DNA of 64,000 nucleotides from Isoetes taiwanensis (GCA_021234155.1 JAJEKV010000013.1:10519240-10583239); one strand, 5' to 3'. Positions 1 to 11,340 are shown, numbered from the stretch's first letter. A program made the numbers and translations. Notes: generated by a model from the letters alone, not told the origin.

Positions 1-1536
1 TCCAAGTTCATGCATATTGGTCTTTCCTAAGAGCAAAGCCCCACATGCTCTCAATCTTTTGACGCAAGCTGCATCATCCTTTATCGGACGTACTTTAGTG
101 AGCCACCTTGTTCCTCCTAAGGCATTAGCAAATGACGGCATGAAAATGCATAAGCAATGTGGCCAAATTCCTAAAAAGAATGTTTGCCAAACGTTCTTGT
201 ACCTGTTGTGGGGTATGGCAAGCAATCGATTTCATCCTTCACGGCTATTGGGACACCATCGAGAATAGAGAATTGCTCGCCTGGATATAAACGGAAGACG
301 TTAAGGAGCAGCTTAGGCAACTCTAAAGCCAATCAAGAACAAGGAAGCACCTCGTTTATAACGAGATGTAGAATCTGCAGCTTGCTGTAAAATGGACTCT
401 AGATCATATGTAATGAATATGTTCATGGTGGGAGATGATGCTTCCATATCTTCGATTGACAATATAAAGCGTTCCGCTACCTAGATGGACATATTAATTT
501 CTTATTTCAGGTACACGTTACTAGTTACTAGAGACGGAAATGCATGGTAGAGAAAAGAATTGACCATAGTGGGTGTCACTCTGCCTGATTGATAAGCATC
601 AGCGTAGTCTCGAATTGTCCAATGCCGAAAAGCTGTAAACCCATTTGCTCTTGGAGCAAGACAATTAAACGCCGCATCAACTCTTTGGGGTGCAGAAGAA
701 CCAGGAACAAGCTGAACAACTTCCGGCTCTTGAAGATCTGCAAATACATAGTTGCATCGTTTAGATGGCTATACAATAGGGCGCCCAAATTCGAATTGAT
801 TGTAAATTGGGCGCCTTATTTATAAAAAAAAAACTCTAACGATCTGCGCATCTCCGTCGTCGGTATTTTCCTTCTAAGCAACAGATCAAAGTATACTAAC
901 CTCCAATGGAAAATTGAGGTTGAAACAATGGGGGTTCTTTATAGCGGGTATTAACAAAAACCTGTAGCGGGCAACAAATTATATTAACGACTTCAAGTTG
1001 CAATACATAGCCAGCTTATCCGTACCTTGGTGATAAGATTATCCTTCTTTAGCTTCGGCTTCAAAAATGTACCAATTAGAACTGATTCTACCATCCAGGT
1101 AAAACATTTCAGGGGTATTCCTGCCATCCGAGGAGCTGTCAAAGAAACAAATCCGCACATCAATACCAGACAAAAACTCAAATTTTGAAATAAGAAAAGA
1201 CAATGCGCATTCTAAAATTTAACCATTTTCTAATGGTCGATCAATATTAGAACATTGGATTTATGCTCTTAGCAAATACAGAACATGTAAAGGATGGCAC
1301 AGAGAAGAAAATGTGTAGTCATCGGTCCAAAAAATCGCCAAAAAGATTGACACAGAGTACTTGATCGGACCAAAAAGTCGCCAAAACTGTGCAAAATAAG
1401 CATACATTTCCAATTGATGAAGTTAATTGATGAAGTGAATACCTCTGACTTTGACAAAAACGTATTCTGCATCACTGTTTTCTTCGATGCTCATCATCTC
1501 AAGAGGTTTACTAAAGTCTATCTGCTCCGGCCCCAT
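1..1536 (-). CDS. FAAH: Fatty acid amide hydrolase, first seven exons (gene continues past the left edge)
   Basis: Plant FAAH is a membrane-associated amidase-signature enzyme that hydrolyses N-acylethanolamines and other fatty acid amides. Seven exons join in phase at GT-AG sites: 1443-1536, 1026-1135, 901-961, 565-737, 351-480, 203-280 and up to 116, giving 254 codons of an expected ~600. The start is the ATG at 1536-1534 (MGPEQIDFSKPLEMM). Conserved stretches include APRMAGIPLK, WTIRDYADAYQSGRVTPTM joined to VAERF, GVPIAVKDEIDCLPYPTTG, and GGTRWLTKVRPIKDDAA followed by LLLGKTNMHELG. The Lys of AVKDEID is residue 204, matching the catalytic Lys205 of the Arabidopsis enzyme; the two catalytic serines lie beyond the window. 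Introns are 307, 64, 163, 84, 70 and 86 bases. No stop or frameshift is seen, so this is probably a working gene. Exon edges are inferred from splice sites and protein homology known from memory. Confidence 0.92.
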
Positions 1537-1984
1537 TTTTTCCCTTCTAAACTTACCAGAGGCAAAAAGGATATGCGAAAAGGGACAAAACCGCAACGAA
1601 AACGTCTAAATTTTCATGAAACTATGATATAATGCACCAATTCCAGAAAATATATATCAAACCGAAGGCCGTGAAGAGAGCAACAAGAATTTTTAAAGAT
1701 TACGAGCTGAAGCAAATCCAGGTTGAGGATTATCGGGCATAGCCGCGCCGGAGAAGCTCTGTTTCACCGCCTGGATTTTAAAGGAAGAAAGAAAAGGAAA
1801 GGGCAAATAATTCGAAGCAAAAATGTTAAAGAAATGACAGTTGGTCTAGGACCAACACAACCCGATCGGTACAGCAATAAAAGAGGCTTCATTCTATTTT
1901 GGGGCATTATGCCTATCTTTTGGAAAACGTTTTACTATTTGATTCATAATTGGTGAACAGAACACCCATGGTATAATTTCTCGG
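1537..1984. other. Upstream region of the amide hydrolase gene
   Basis: This interval should hold the 5' leader and promoter of the minus-strand amide hydrolase gene. No TATA box or transcription start could be fixed by eye. Short open frames on both strands lack any recognisable protein similarity. A GTAAG-like donor lies just upstream of the chosen ATG, so a non-coding first exon is possible. Confidence 0.4.
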
Positions 1985-2400
1985 CTTCATATTGCAAGCA
2001 GTCAATTTGGCATTGGATTACTAGTAGCCTCAACTTCATATTAGCAACCAATTGATTCGGCATTGGATTACCAACAGTCTCAACCTCGTATTACCAACTG
2101 ATCAATTCGGCACTGGATTACAAATAACCTCAATTTCATATTAGCAACCGACCAATTCTGCAATTGATTACCAACAGCCTCAACTTCATTAGCAACTGAC
2201 CAATCTGGCATTAGATTACCACTAGTCTCAACTTCATATTAGCAACTATCCAATCTGGCATTGGATTATCAGTAATCTCAACTTCATAGTCAACTCATCA
2301 ATTTGACATTGGCTCAATTTTGTATTAGCGACTGATCAATTTGGCACTAGATTATCGAATAGTCTCAGACTCATGTCAGCTGATCAATTTAGCATATCAT
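1985..2400. repeat. 50-bp minisatellite, about eight copies
   Basis: The phrase GGCATTGGATTA, or a close variant, recurs at 2009, 2059, 2109, about 2160, 2207, 2257, about 2304 and 2343. Spacing is close to 50 bases for most of the run and shorter at its right end. Each unit continues with a CTCAACTTCATATTAGCAAC-like phrase. Copies have diverged, mostly by substitutions and small deletions. No open frame runs through the array. Confidence 0.85.
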
Positions 2401-3257
2401 TGATGCCTGACGCTAACACTCATCTCCCATGCCCATCATGCAACTCTTGCCAACCATAACTAGGGTTGTCTTTTTCCAAAACTACTCTTGATATTCCACT
2501 TATCATTGCCTACAAGTTTTAGTAAGCGTGCCTTCATGTTTGAGTCATGTACGTTCTTGTTGTCATACCATAACATTTGGATCTAATAACTACAAAAGAA
2601 CGTAAATAGTTATGACAAAAGAGCAACTGACATAACACCTAACTTCTTCATTTTTGCTAGTAGTGACCATGTGTTGGTTGGGAAGATTAACCAACTCATA
2701 GGTAAGACAGTCCTGCCACCCTTCAATGCATGTATACGTGCAACATAATATTGAACAAAACATATGCATCGCTGACAATATGTATGTAGTGATGGACTAT
2801 TTTAGCATGAAAGTGATGTCACGTACTAATTGAATCCTGGCAAATAATTGCAAAGATCCTCCGTTAATATTTATATCAATGTTGATATTTATATATCCAT
2901 ATCAATGTGATTGTAAAGAACATGAAAAATGAATGTGGCGAACCAAATTCATGAAAAAAAAAAAAAGGGGGTATGTGAATTTACTAGTAAGTCCATGTTC
3001 CTTCTTTCTCTTGTTAGTAGATGCTTGACAAATGTCATAATTTGACATGGAGTGATCTTTGGCATTTCAATCACAAATTAAATAAATGTCGTAAATTAAA
3101 AAGGGAGTGATATTTGGAGTTTAAGGCATCATCTTATTTTTTAATATTTAAATGACAGATCAAGCCACGATTTGAATGGCTGAGATCATTTGATCGCATC
3201 CAAAGGCCGAGATTTATTGTACAGCTTTCTGCCACTGTGATTGGTCATACTTTAATT
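2401..3257. other. AT-rich intergenic sequence
   Basis: No gene, RNA or mobile element was recognised here. It includes an A12 run near 2955 and short repeats of the kind TGATATTTATAT near 2880. Open frames are short and lack similarity to known proteins. Confidence 0.5.
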
Positions 3258-3586
3258 TCTTAAGGGTAAAAGGAAAAAGAAAAAGAAGAAAGGAAAAGGA
3301 GAAGGAAAGGGAAAATGTCAAGGGCAAAAAGGCAAGGGGAAAAAGGAAAAAAATAGAAAGGGAAAAAGGGAATGGAAAAAGACATGGAAAAAAGAAAAAA
3401 GGAAAAGATGAGGAAAGGGAAAAGGGAAGGGAAATGGCATGGGAAAAAAAGAAAGGAAAAGAGAAATAAAAAAGGGAAGGGACAAGGGAAGAGAAAAAGG
3501 GCACCGGGAAAAGGAGAAGAGGAAAGGGTGTGGAAAGAAGGAAAAGGGAAGGAAAAGAGGGGAACATGGAAAGGGTGGAGAGCAGG
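3258..3586. repeat. Polypurine tract, block 1
   Basis: The plus strand is almost entirely A and G, built from GGGAAA, GGAAAA and AAGAAA words, with rare C and T mostly in GCATGG. Such polypurine/polypyrimidine mirror-like DNA can form triplex structures. Long Phe/Ser/Pro frames on the minus strand and Lys/Glu/Gly frames on the plus strand are products of composition, not genes. Confidence 0.9.
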
Positions 3587-3792
3587 GCACAAATTTGACG
3601 TCAAAACAAGCAAAAATAAAAATTGTATTGCAAATGAAAGGTAGCCAATGACCAAATGCTTGTCATATGGAAGGGCCACCAAAATACATAATTGTCATTT
3701 GAAGGGCTAGAAATTTAAGTTCCTGTCAATTTTTGCCATATATTTATAGACATCTTTTATTTTCTCATTTTTGCTAAAATAAAATGAGAAAG
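3587..3792. other. Spacer between polypurine blocks
   Basis: Mixed-composition DNA separates the two purine blocks. No feature was recognised apart from the short repeat that follows it. Confidence 0.4.
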
Positions 3793-3840
3793 GTCATTTG
3801 GAATTTTTGTCATTTGGAATTTCTGTCATTTGGAATTTTT
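3793..3840. repeat. Three tandem copies of a 16-bp unit
   Basis: GTCATTTGGAATTTTT is repeated at 3793, 3809 and 3825 with a single T to C change in the middle copy. A partial fourth unit (GTCATGCATTTG) begins at 3841. Confidence 0.85.
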
Positions 3841-3934
3841 GTCATGCATTTGAAAGGTTAAAATTGAAAGGCCATAAATCTTTTTTGCCTGTCACAAGAA
3901 AATTAGCGATAGCCTTCAAATTTGAGCACTGGTG

Positions 3935-4845
3935 GAGAGAAGGAAAGCAAGAAAGGGGCATGGGAAAAAGAAAAGGCAAAAGAACTAGGGATGGGGAAAG
4001 GGAACATGAGAAAACTGGCACGAGAAAAAGAGGAAGAGGGGGAAAAGAGGAAAAAGAAAGGGGGAAAGGGTGCGAAAAAGGGGAAGACAAAAAATGTGAA
4101 GAAAGGGGAAAAAGAAGCAAAAAAAACATGGGAAAAGGGAAGGGAAAAAAGGCATGGAAAAAAGGGAAGAGTGAAAAGGTGAGGAAAGAAAAAAAAAGGA
4201 AAAAGGGAAGGGAAAATGGCATGGGAAAAAGAAAAAAAAAAAAAAACAGGGAAAAAAGGAAGGAAAATAGCATGGGAAAGGGGGGAAGAGAGAAATTAGA
4301 ACCATAAGGAGAAGTGAAAAGAAAATTGGGGGCAAAACGGAAAAAAGGGAAAGGGAAAAAGAGCCGCGAGAAAAAAGGGTGGCGAGAAAGGGTGAAGAAA
4401 GGGAAAAGGAAAGTATGGAAAAGGAAAGGAAAAAGTACATAGGGAAAAAGGAAGAGTGAAAAGGAGGGAAGGGAAAAATGGCATGGGAAAAAGAAAAAAG
4501 AAAAGTGAAAAAAAAGTGAAGGGCTAAAGGGCACACGGGAATGGGGAAGAGAGGGGTGGAACACGGGAGAATGCCCCAAACAAAAATGGGGACGAGAAAT
4601 GGAAAAAGGGAGCAATAAGGAAAAGAAGGGGGAGATGGGAAGGAAAAAAGGACATGGGAGAAGAGAAAAAAAAAAAGGAAAAAAGAAAAAGCGAAGGGGA
4701 AAAAGTGAAAAGGAACCTAAGAAAAAGGGCCTAAAAAAAGAAGAGGAAAACAGGGAAAATAGAATGGGTAAGGGCACCGGGGAATGGGGATGAGAACGAA
4801 AAGGGTAAAGAAAGGGAAAAAAATAAAGAAAAAAAAATATATGAA
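3935..4845. repeat. Polypurine tract, block 2
   Basis: About 0.9 kb of A/G-rich plus strand. The phrase GCATGGGAAAAAG recurs near 3431 (in block 1), 3958, 4219 and 4481, the last three spaced about 260 bases apart, which suggests a degenerate higher-order unit. The right end, from about 4690, matches the short purine tracts inside the large tandem repeat (near 21150, 39350 and 56760). Open frames here are compositional. Confidence 0.9.
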
Positions 4846-5232
4846 ACAAGGTCTGAACCAGACGAAAAGTTATTATGGTGGCATAGAATGTGTTTTCATA
4901 GTTTCTATTTCATCGTTTAGTGTTGGGTCTTTTTGTTTTGTGTGGCTTGGCCTTTAGGGGCAATTCATAAACAAAATGAACAAATGCCACTTTGTCATTA
5001 GTTTTTGGCGATTTGAAATTTGCACCCCAAAAATCATGTTCTAACCATGCGATAAAAAAATGCCCTAAATAGACAAAAATTGATTATAAGTGAAGCAGTC
5101 ACAGAAGACAACTTTTAAATTCTATGAGCCATAACAAATATAAGTAATTTTAGAAAGTTATTATTAGTGCATTATGATAGTTTTCTATTTTTTTTTTTTT
5201 TCAAATTGGTACTAACAACTTTTGAAAATATT
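4846..5232. repeat. Displaced copy of an internal piece of the 18-kb repeat
   Basis: This segment matches 21300-21700, 39490-39870 and 56900-57290, sharing GTGTTGGGTCTTTT, GGCTTGGCCTTTAGGGGC, a poly-T run and CAAATTGGTACTAACAAC in the same order. The match stops at the junction ATTAGTG near 5232, where an inverted satellite monomer begins. In the repeat copies the same point continues into AAAAAATTAGAATG instead. It carries no gene. Confidence 0.85.
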
Positions 5233-5558
5233 AGTGACTTTGACTTCCTAAAGGCGGAGATATCACAACTACAAAGTGTGCATGTATGGCTAAAGTTTTG
5301 CCATACATGTGTGGTGAGTTGGTATAGGCCTAGTAATGCCAAAATAAATTTTTTATTTTTATTTTTGGTTCAAACCCGACCGGTGTATGTTATATTTGGG
5401 ATTGATTCTTTGGGGTTATCTTTTTTATGATCCCCAGCGTGGTAGAACTTGTGCCTATCGTCCTCCACTTTGGTTGCCTTGGCCGGCGGAGGGGATATTT
5501 CTAGCTAGTCTGTACAAGATGATATTCTAGTGACAAGACTAGTCTAGTTGGACCAAAA
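5233..5558 (-). repeat. Satellite monomer in inverted orientation
   Basis: Read on the minus strand this is one ~320-base monomer of the satellite that follows in plus orientation. The plus strand reads GGTGAGTTGGTATAGGCC, then GGTTCAAACCCG, then GATATTTCTAGCTAGTC, the reverse complement of the neighbouring monomers. The switch is at GGACCAAAAATAAAAAAT followed by ATAAACATACACTGG, near 5557-5560. Confidence 0.9.
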
Positions 5559-7182
5559 ATAAAAAATATAAACATACACTGGTCGGGTTTGAACCCCCGA
5601 CCAAGTGCACATTTATTTTTGGCATTACTAGGCCTATACCAACTCACCACACATCCGTTGGGCAAAACTTTAGTCATACATGCACACTTTGTGGGCGGGG
5701 ATATCTCCCTTAGGAAGTCACGGAAATTTTTGTATTTTTATTTTTGGTCCAAGCTAGACTAGTCTTGTCACTAGAATATCATCTTGTGCGGACTAGCTAG
5801 AAATATCCCTACTGCCGGTCAAGGCAACCAAAGTGGAGGACACGTGATAGGCACAAGTTACGCCGTCGGGGATCATGGCCAGAGTATAACCCCAATAACC
5901 AACTCCCAAATATAAACATACCTTTGGGGTTTGAACCCCCACCAAGTGCACATTTATTTTGGCATTACTAGGCCTATACCAACTCACCACACATCCGTTG
6001 GGCAAAACTTTAGTCATACATGCACACTTTGTAGGCAGGATATCTCCCGCCTTAGGAAGTCACGGAAATTTTTGTATTTTTTATTTTTGGTCCAGCTAGA
6101 CTAGTCTTGTCACTAGAATATCATCTTGTACAGACTAGCTAGAAATATCCTATTGCCGGTCAAGGCAACCAAAGTGGAGGACGATTGATAGGCACAAGTT
6201 CAGCCCGGGTCAGGTATAACCCCAAGTAACCAACTCCCAAATATAAACATACAGCGGGCGGGGTTTAAACCCCGACCAAGTGCACATTTATTTTGGCATT
6301 ACTAGGCCTATACCAACTCACCACACATCCGTTGGGCAAAACTTTAGTCATACATGCACACTTTATAGGCGGGGATATCTCCCGCCTTAGGAAGTCCGCG
6401 GAAATTTTGTATTTTTTTATTTTTGGTCCGCCTAGACTAGTCTTGTCACTAGAATATCATCTTGTGCAGACTAGCTAGAAATATCCCACTTGCGGTCAAG
6501 GCAACAAAGTGGAGGACACGCATTATAGGCACAAGTTACGCTTTCGTCGGGATCATGGCCATTATAACCCCTAATAACCAACTCCCAAATATAAACATAC
6601 AGCGGCCGGGTTTGAACCCCAGACCAAGTGCACATTTATTTTGGCATTACTAGGCCTATACCAACTCACCACACACATCCGTTGGGCAAAACTTTAGTCA
6701 TACATGCACACTTTGTGGCGAGGGATATCTCCCGCCAGGAAGTCCGGAAATTTTTGTATTTTTTATTTTTGGTCCAGCTAGACTAGTCTTGTCACTAGAA
6801 TATCATCTTGTACAGACTAGCTAGAAATATCCTTTTGCCCGGTCAAGGCAACCAAAGTGGAGGACACATTATAGGCACAAGATTACGCCCGCGTCGGGGA
6901 TCATGGCCGTATAACCCTAGTAACCAACTCCCAAATATAAACATACACTGGCCGGGTTTGAACCCCCGACCAAGTGCACATTTATTTTTAGCATTACTAG
7001 GCCTATACCAACTCACCACACATCCGTTGGGCAAAACTTTAGTCATACATGCACACTTTGTAGGCAGGATATCTCCCGCCTTAGGAAGTCACGGAAATTT
7101 TTGTATTTTTTATTTTTGGTCCAGCTAGACTAGTCTTGTCACTAGAATATCATCTTGTACAGACTAGCTAGAAATATCCTAC
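5559..7182 (+). repeat. ~340-bp satellite, array A1 (five direct monomers)
   Basis: Five monomers in plus orientation, each with GGCATTACTAGGCCTATA (near 5620, 5965, 6293, 6643 and 6988) and GACTAGCTAGAAATATCC. The monomers differ at CG- and CWG-containing words. The array ends at a TIR-like sequence at 7183. Translation gives recurring nonsense peptides in both directions and no gene. Confidence 0.93.
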
Positions 7183-7197
7183 ACAAGGCCCCCAAAA
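7183..7197. repeat. TIR-like right terminus of array A1
   Basis: ACAAGGCCCCCAAAA follows directly on the last monomer. It is the reverse complement of TTTTGGGGGCCTTGT, which stands immediately before the first monomer of the three later arrays. Together they look like the two ends of an element whose interior was satellite. Confidence 0.6.
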
Positions 7198-8026
7198 TTG
7201 AATTAGTATGATCTTTTTCTAATGATTTCGTAGTAAAAACCAACTCCTAAAATCAATACCGGTATGTGGGCCAAAAAGTTTACAAATCATGTCTAGTTAT
7301 ACCATATAGTTCATCAATGCAGTTTAGTAACATGACATACGAATAGTGTTTCTTCACATGGTATTGAAAGATGATAATTTATAGCTAGTTTTTGTGACAA
7401 CTTGAATATATGATATGTGCTACTACTTAATTTATCGGCGTTTATCGGAATGATATTTGATCACATCTATTATCCTTGGTTTATTGACATTGTAATTTTA
7501 AATCGTAATTAGTATGATATTTTTCTGGCGATTAATCATCTTTGTTATTTTAGTGTATAATTATTATGGTATTTTATAGTGACTAATTATCAATAAAACT
7601 ATGCTTGGTTTAGATATACCAGTATGATTTTGCTTCCATAATGTGAAAAAACTAGTGTATTTTTTTTTTCATGATATCAGACCTTCTTTGTGCTTATGTG
7701 GCAAGTTTGGTATCACGATAAGAGACCATAGTATTCAACCTTCATGTATTAAGCGTAATAAAATTTGAGGGTTCATGATTTTTTACATGGTTCTAAATTG
7801 TGATATCTTCTAATTAATTGGCATATTTGACATATATGATTCATTTGAGCATTTTTATTTTATTTTTCCTTTTTTTTTAATCCAAATTTTCTTATTATCG
7901 GGTATTTTGATTACAAAAGGGAAAAGTCTGAAGACCAAGATGCTCAATTTTTTTCCATTGAATTTTTTGTTATCGAGTACATTGAGGTCCTTAGCCTAGT
8001 AGTTAGGAACACATGTGGCAGTCTGA
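7198..8026. other. AT-rich left flank of the tandem repeat
   Basis: No gene was recognised. The sequence is single-copy in the window, AT-rich and rich in stops. Its last bases, just before GACCATTAG, form the only left border of the triplication that is not another repeat copy. Confidence 0.5.
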
Positions 8027-8600
8027 GACCATTAGTTTGTTTTGATTTTCTTAATTTATGCGCATTGCATTGTTTTCAATTTGTCATTATCGTTCCCTAG
8101 TCACATTGTACATGTAACCCACTTCTTCAAGAGTCTTAGACTTGCCACCGACTAGACCAAATCGATGCCATATAATCTCTACTTTTTGTGGTTTTAAAGT
8201 ATGCAAAACCTTGTCCACATCTTTTTTAGCCACAATGCAATTGGTAACTTTCTCGGTACATTCGAAGTCTCATCCGCAAGTATCTCCCCGCAATGTTAAG
8301 GCTATCGACATCACGTTTAATAACAGTGGAATCAAGCGAGAATACAAGCTTACCGTAAAGGTTGTAGTGCCATCACCAATAGGTTCGTCAAGAGACCAAA
8401 TTGGCTTTGACCAATTCATAAGAGTATTTAACTTTGGTCACACTCAAGCCAACAAAACGGCTTTGACCAATTCATAAGAGTATTTAACCTGGTCACACTC
8501 AAGCCAACAAACTCGCCAATTCTTGCTCTTGAGGGCTCTCCCATGCTTCTCAAAAAATCTATTTTGGCATTCCTTATCGCAGCGATATTATCTCATAATG
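8027..8600 (-). pseudogene. Sigma-70 factor 3' fragment, copy 1
   Basis: Collinear with the better-read copy 3 fragment. Indels at CAG/CTG words break the helix-turn-helix region here. At its upper end this copy reads CGCAGCG, which restores an in-frame AAIRNAK, where copy 3 is garbled. At the left border the frame runs into the single-copy flank, so this is the only copy with an original downstream neighbour. The internal duplication is present with an apparent period of 56. Confidence 0.8.
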
Positions 8601-8776
8601 ATGAACCTAAACGAAATTAAATGTGAAGCATTAGGCGAAATTAAATGAAATTAAATGTGCAGTAATCAAACAAACATCCATAAGAGTCATAAAAAATTAA
8701 ACTCACTGGTAGAATTGAGATCGTTTACGCATCGATGCTTGAAAATAGTTCTGGGATGCGCTTTACTCTTGATACT

Positions 8777-9950
8777 CTTTCGAAGCATGAATAAACATCC
8801 TTACTACAAAAGCAATATCTGGTCGAAGTAATAGTAAGGAGCCTACTAACTTTTGATATAAAGTAGGATCACATGAGTCTCCTTCAAGATCAAGAGTAAG
8901 CTTTGTACCTGCATCAAAGGGATTGGGCCGGGGTTTGCAATTTGCCATAAAAACATTCACTATGCCTCCTTAAGATACTTGGTTTGTGTAAGGCGACATC
9001 TAACTTGAATTCTGCGGAGACTTCTATCCCCCATGAGTCTGATTTCAACACATTGCCTTAATTTGCTCCTTGATATTAAAAAATCTAAATGCAGTAGCAT
9101 CTCCCTGTTACAATAGTGCCATCTGGATAGTGCATAAGAGTGCAGATTTTTCTGTTTATATCCTTGTAATATAGGCGAGGGGATCAGCCCCGGACCTCGT
9201 GTAACTGTGATGCCAATACCTAGAATTAGGCTTAAGACCATTCAAGCTTCTCTGTACAATAAGCTTTATTATCAAGTAGCCATAGTACCCACCTTACGCT
9301 GGCTGCTAATGAGACAACCCTAAGCGGTTTACTTGAGCCATTGGGGAAAGACATCAATATAATCGTGTCCAAATTTTTGGTTGTAGCACTTAGCTACTAA
9401 TCTGGCCTTATATTTAGCAATAGTACCATCGAGTCGAATTTAGTCCTAAGCGCCTATTTGTTATCAACAATGTTAGGATGTTTAGGTCTAGGATAAAGCT
9501 GCCAAGTATCTTGTTTGGAGAGCATAAGCAATTCAGCATGCATAGCTTCTCACCATTCCTTAAACCAGTACTTGGAATATAAGTGTGGATCATGATGGTC
9601 AAGGACTTTAGCCATCAATGTATTATTGGGTACAATCCTTAGGAGATAAAGGAGTTCTTGATAAAAGCGAAGATCTTTGGTTGTGAATGATCTTACGCAC
9701 TAGAAAATTTGGTATATCAAGAAAAGGTTGGCTCTTCTATAAAAAAAGACATCTACCCGACTAAATGTTGATCATAGACTCTAGAGCCCGAAACCCAATA
9801 ATTGCATTCCTTTGCCCTATATATATGCACAAAAAGTTTTAAAAATCAGTTAATAGAAAAGCAGCATGCATCTTCCATAACCAAGGCTGCAATGTCAAAT
9901 GGGCGATAATCAAAGTAAAAAGTCACACGGATCTCTTAACAAACAATACT
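8777..9950 (-). mobile_element. Ty1/copia pol remnant, copy 1
   Basis: Reverse transcriptase and RNase H-proximal pieces are readable in shifted frames. They include LNGLKPNSRYW (the copia LYGLKQ motif), NPFDAGTKLTLDLEGD, DPTLYQKLVGSL and RPDIAFVV. No LTRs, gag or protease were found. Frame breaks are frequent. Confidence 0.8.
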
Positions 9951-10069
9951 TAAACATATTTTGCTCTCTAATTCAGTATGCAAATTATGAAGAACGTTGA
10001 CTCATTGGAATAGTCGAAGCTTATCATTTCTTTGAATCTTAGTGGAATCGAGAAAATTATTCTCCTTAC

Positions 10070-10261
10070 TTCTTTGTCAAGGTGTGCTATGACTTCACCA
10101 TCACGGATATGCAAAGCGTTGTTACTTTGAATGCTTCTCTTATTGCCTCCTTCCACCTTCCTCCAATATGAGAATAATGCGGGGAATTGTAGCAGTTTTT
10201 ACGGGCTCTTCCATTGGTAATGAATATCCGACAACAAATGTCCCACCCGAGATCCCCTTTC
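10070..10261 (-). pseudogene. Exon of an unrecognised gene, copy 1
   Basis: Counterpart of the exon at 46396-46587. The frame is broken by small differences at CTG/CAG words (for example around 10190-10210), which may be sequence error. The splice donor GTAAGG is kept, while the acceptor word is shortened. Confidence 0.4.
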
Positions 10262-10651
10262 TGCACATGTACATGTAGATCTCCATCGGCAATTAAAGGA
10301 TCATAGACTTTACAAAATCATTACCTTGTCAAGCATGTTTACCTTATAACATCCATATGTCGAGGTACATAATGGCCATCACCAAGGCCAAGTAGCACCT
10401 TCTCTCCTTTATTCTCTCGTAAGAGAACTTAGAAAGCGTGTTATGATTGATCATTATTGTACAGGTTTTATTCATCAATTAAGCCGTCATGTTACATATT
10501 ACGGTGGATGGCATGGAACACACTCTTCCAATTTGTGATATATGTATTCCATAATGTTCAAGGATGGGTTAGGAAATGAGTTAACAAAAATGAGGCTACG
10601 ATTGGAGCCTCATGTCTTGGAACTAACTAACATGGGCGTTATCTTTGAGTA

Positions 10652-11340
10652 ATGTATGTAATGGCGGTAACCTCTTTAACCCAGCCCGTCCTTTGTCCAT
10701 TCAAAAATTGCTTTCGAGAGAAAGAAGGCCTTAGATGTGTTAAGAAAATGTGGAAATGCTAAGAATCTATTAAAGGGAAAGGCTGCTTCATCAAGAAATT
10801 ATCGAGCGTGGTTTAAGTGGAGATAGATACATTAGTAATCTTCTAATCGATTGGCACAATACTAGAGTAGTTAAAGTGTTAATACGGATAAAAATCAAAT
10901 AAAATGTAAGGAAGCTTGTATAATAGCGGTGACCAAGCACAACCAAATGACTCATGTTGGGAACAATTATGCATATCAATTTAGCAAGCTTTGAAGCCGA
11001 GAAGAAATTATTTCCATATAAAAGATTGCACCCATGCAAAGATGCCATGATTAGGCTGTTTGCCGATAAAACCAAAAGTACTTCTTACTTTGTCCGGTCA
11101 CCAATATCGGGGTCCACCATGTAGGCCCGGACCTTGCGAACACACTGCGAGAAATCAACTATCAAGTCAATATGATAATGCTTCATGTGCGAATCTGAAA
11201 AACAAACGACCCACATTACCTTTGCAACAACTGAGCAATATCTTTCCTTCTCAATACTCTTGCGTACTTCTGAACGCCTAGAAGAGATATTATATGAAGT
11301 AGAAGATAAAGCGAAGACTCCCCTCGACACGAAATCAAAA
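10652..11340 (+). pseudogene. PPR protein remnant, copy 1
   Basis: Same fragment as at 46977-47687, with extra frame breaks: the run before the first PPR motif is shifted at TTGCTTTCGAGAG, and KGKAASSRN replaces the KGKLLHQE segment. Confidence 0.55.

Noticed and set aside
3214-4849. Long Phe/Ser/Pro (minus) and Lys/Glu/Gly (plus) open frames
   Set aside because: They arise from polypurine composition, which lacks stop codons in several frames. They have no domain structure, and overlapping frames are equally open.
5559-7182. CRISPR-like array
   Set aside because: The repeats are ~340 bases in head-to-tail tandem without unique spacers, and the sequence is a plant genome.
8777-9950. Complete copia element with LTRs
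   Set aside because: No matching long terminal repeats, primer-binding site or gag could be found on either side of the pol remnant.
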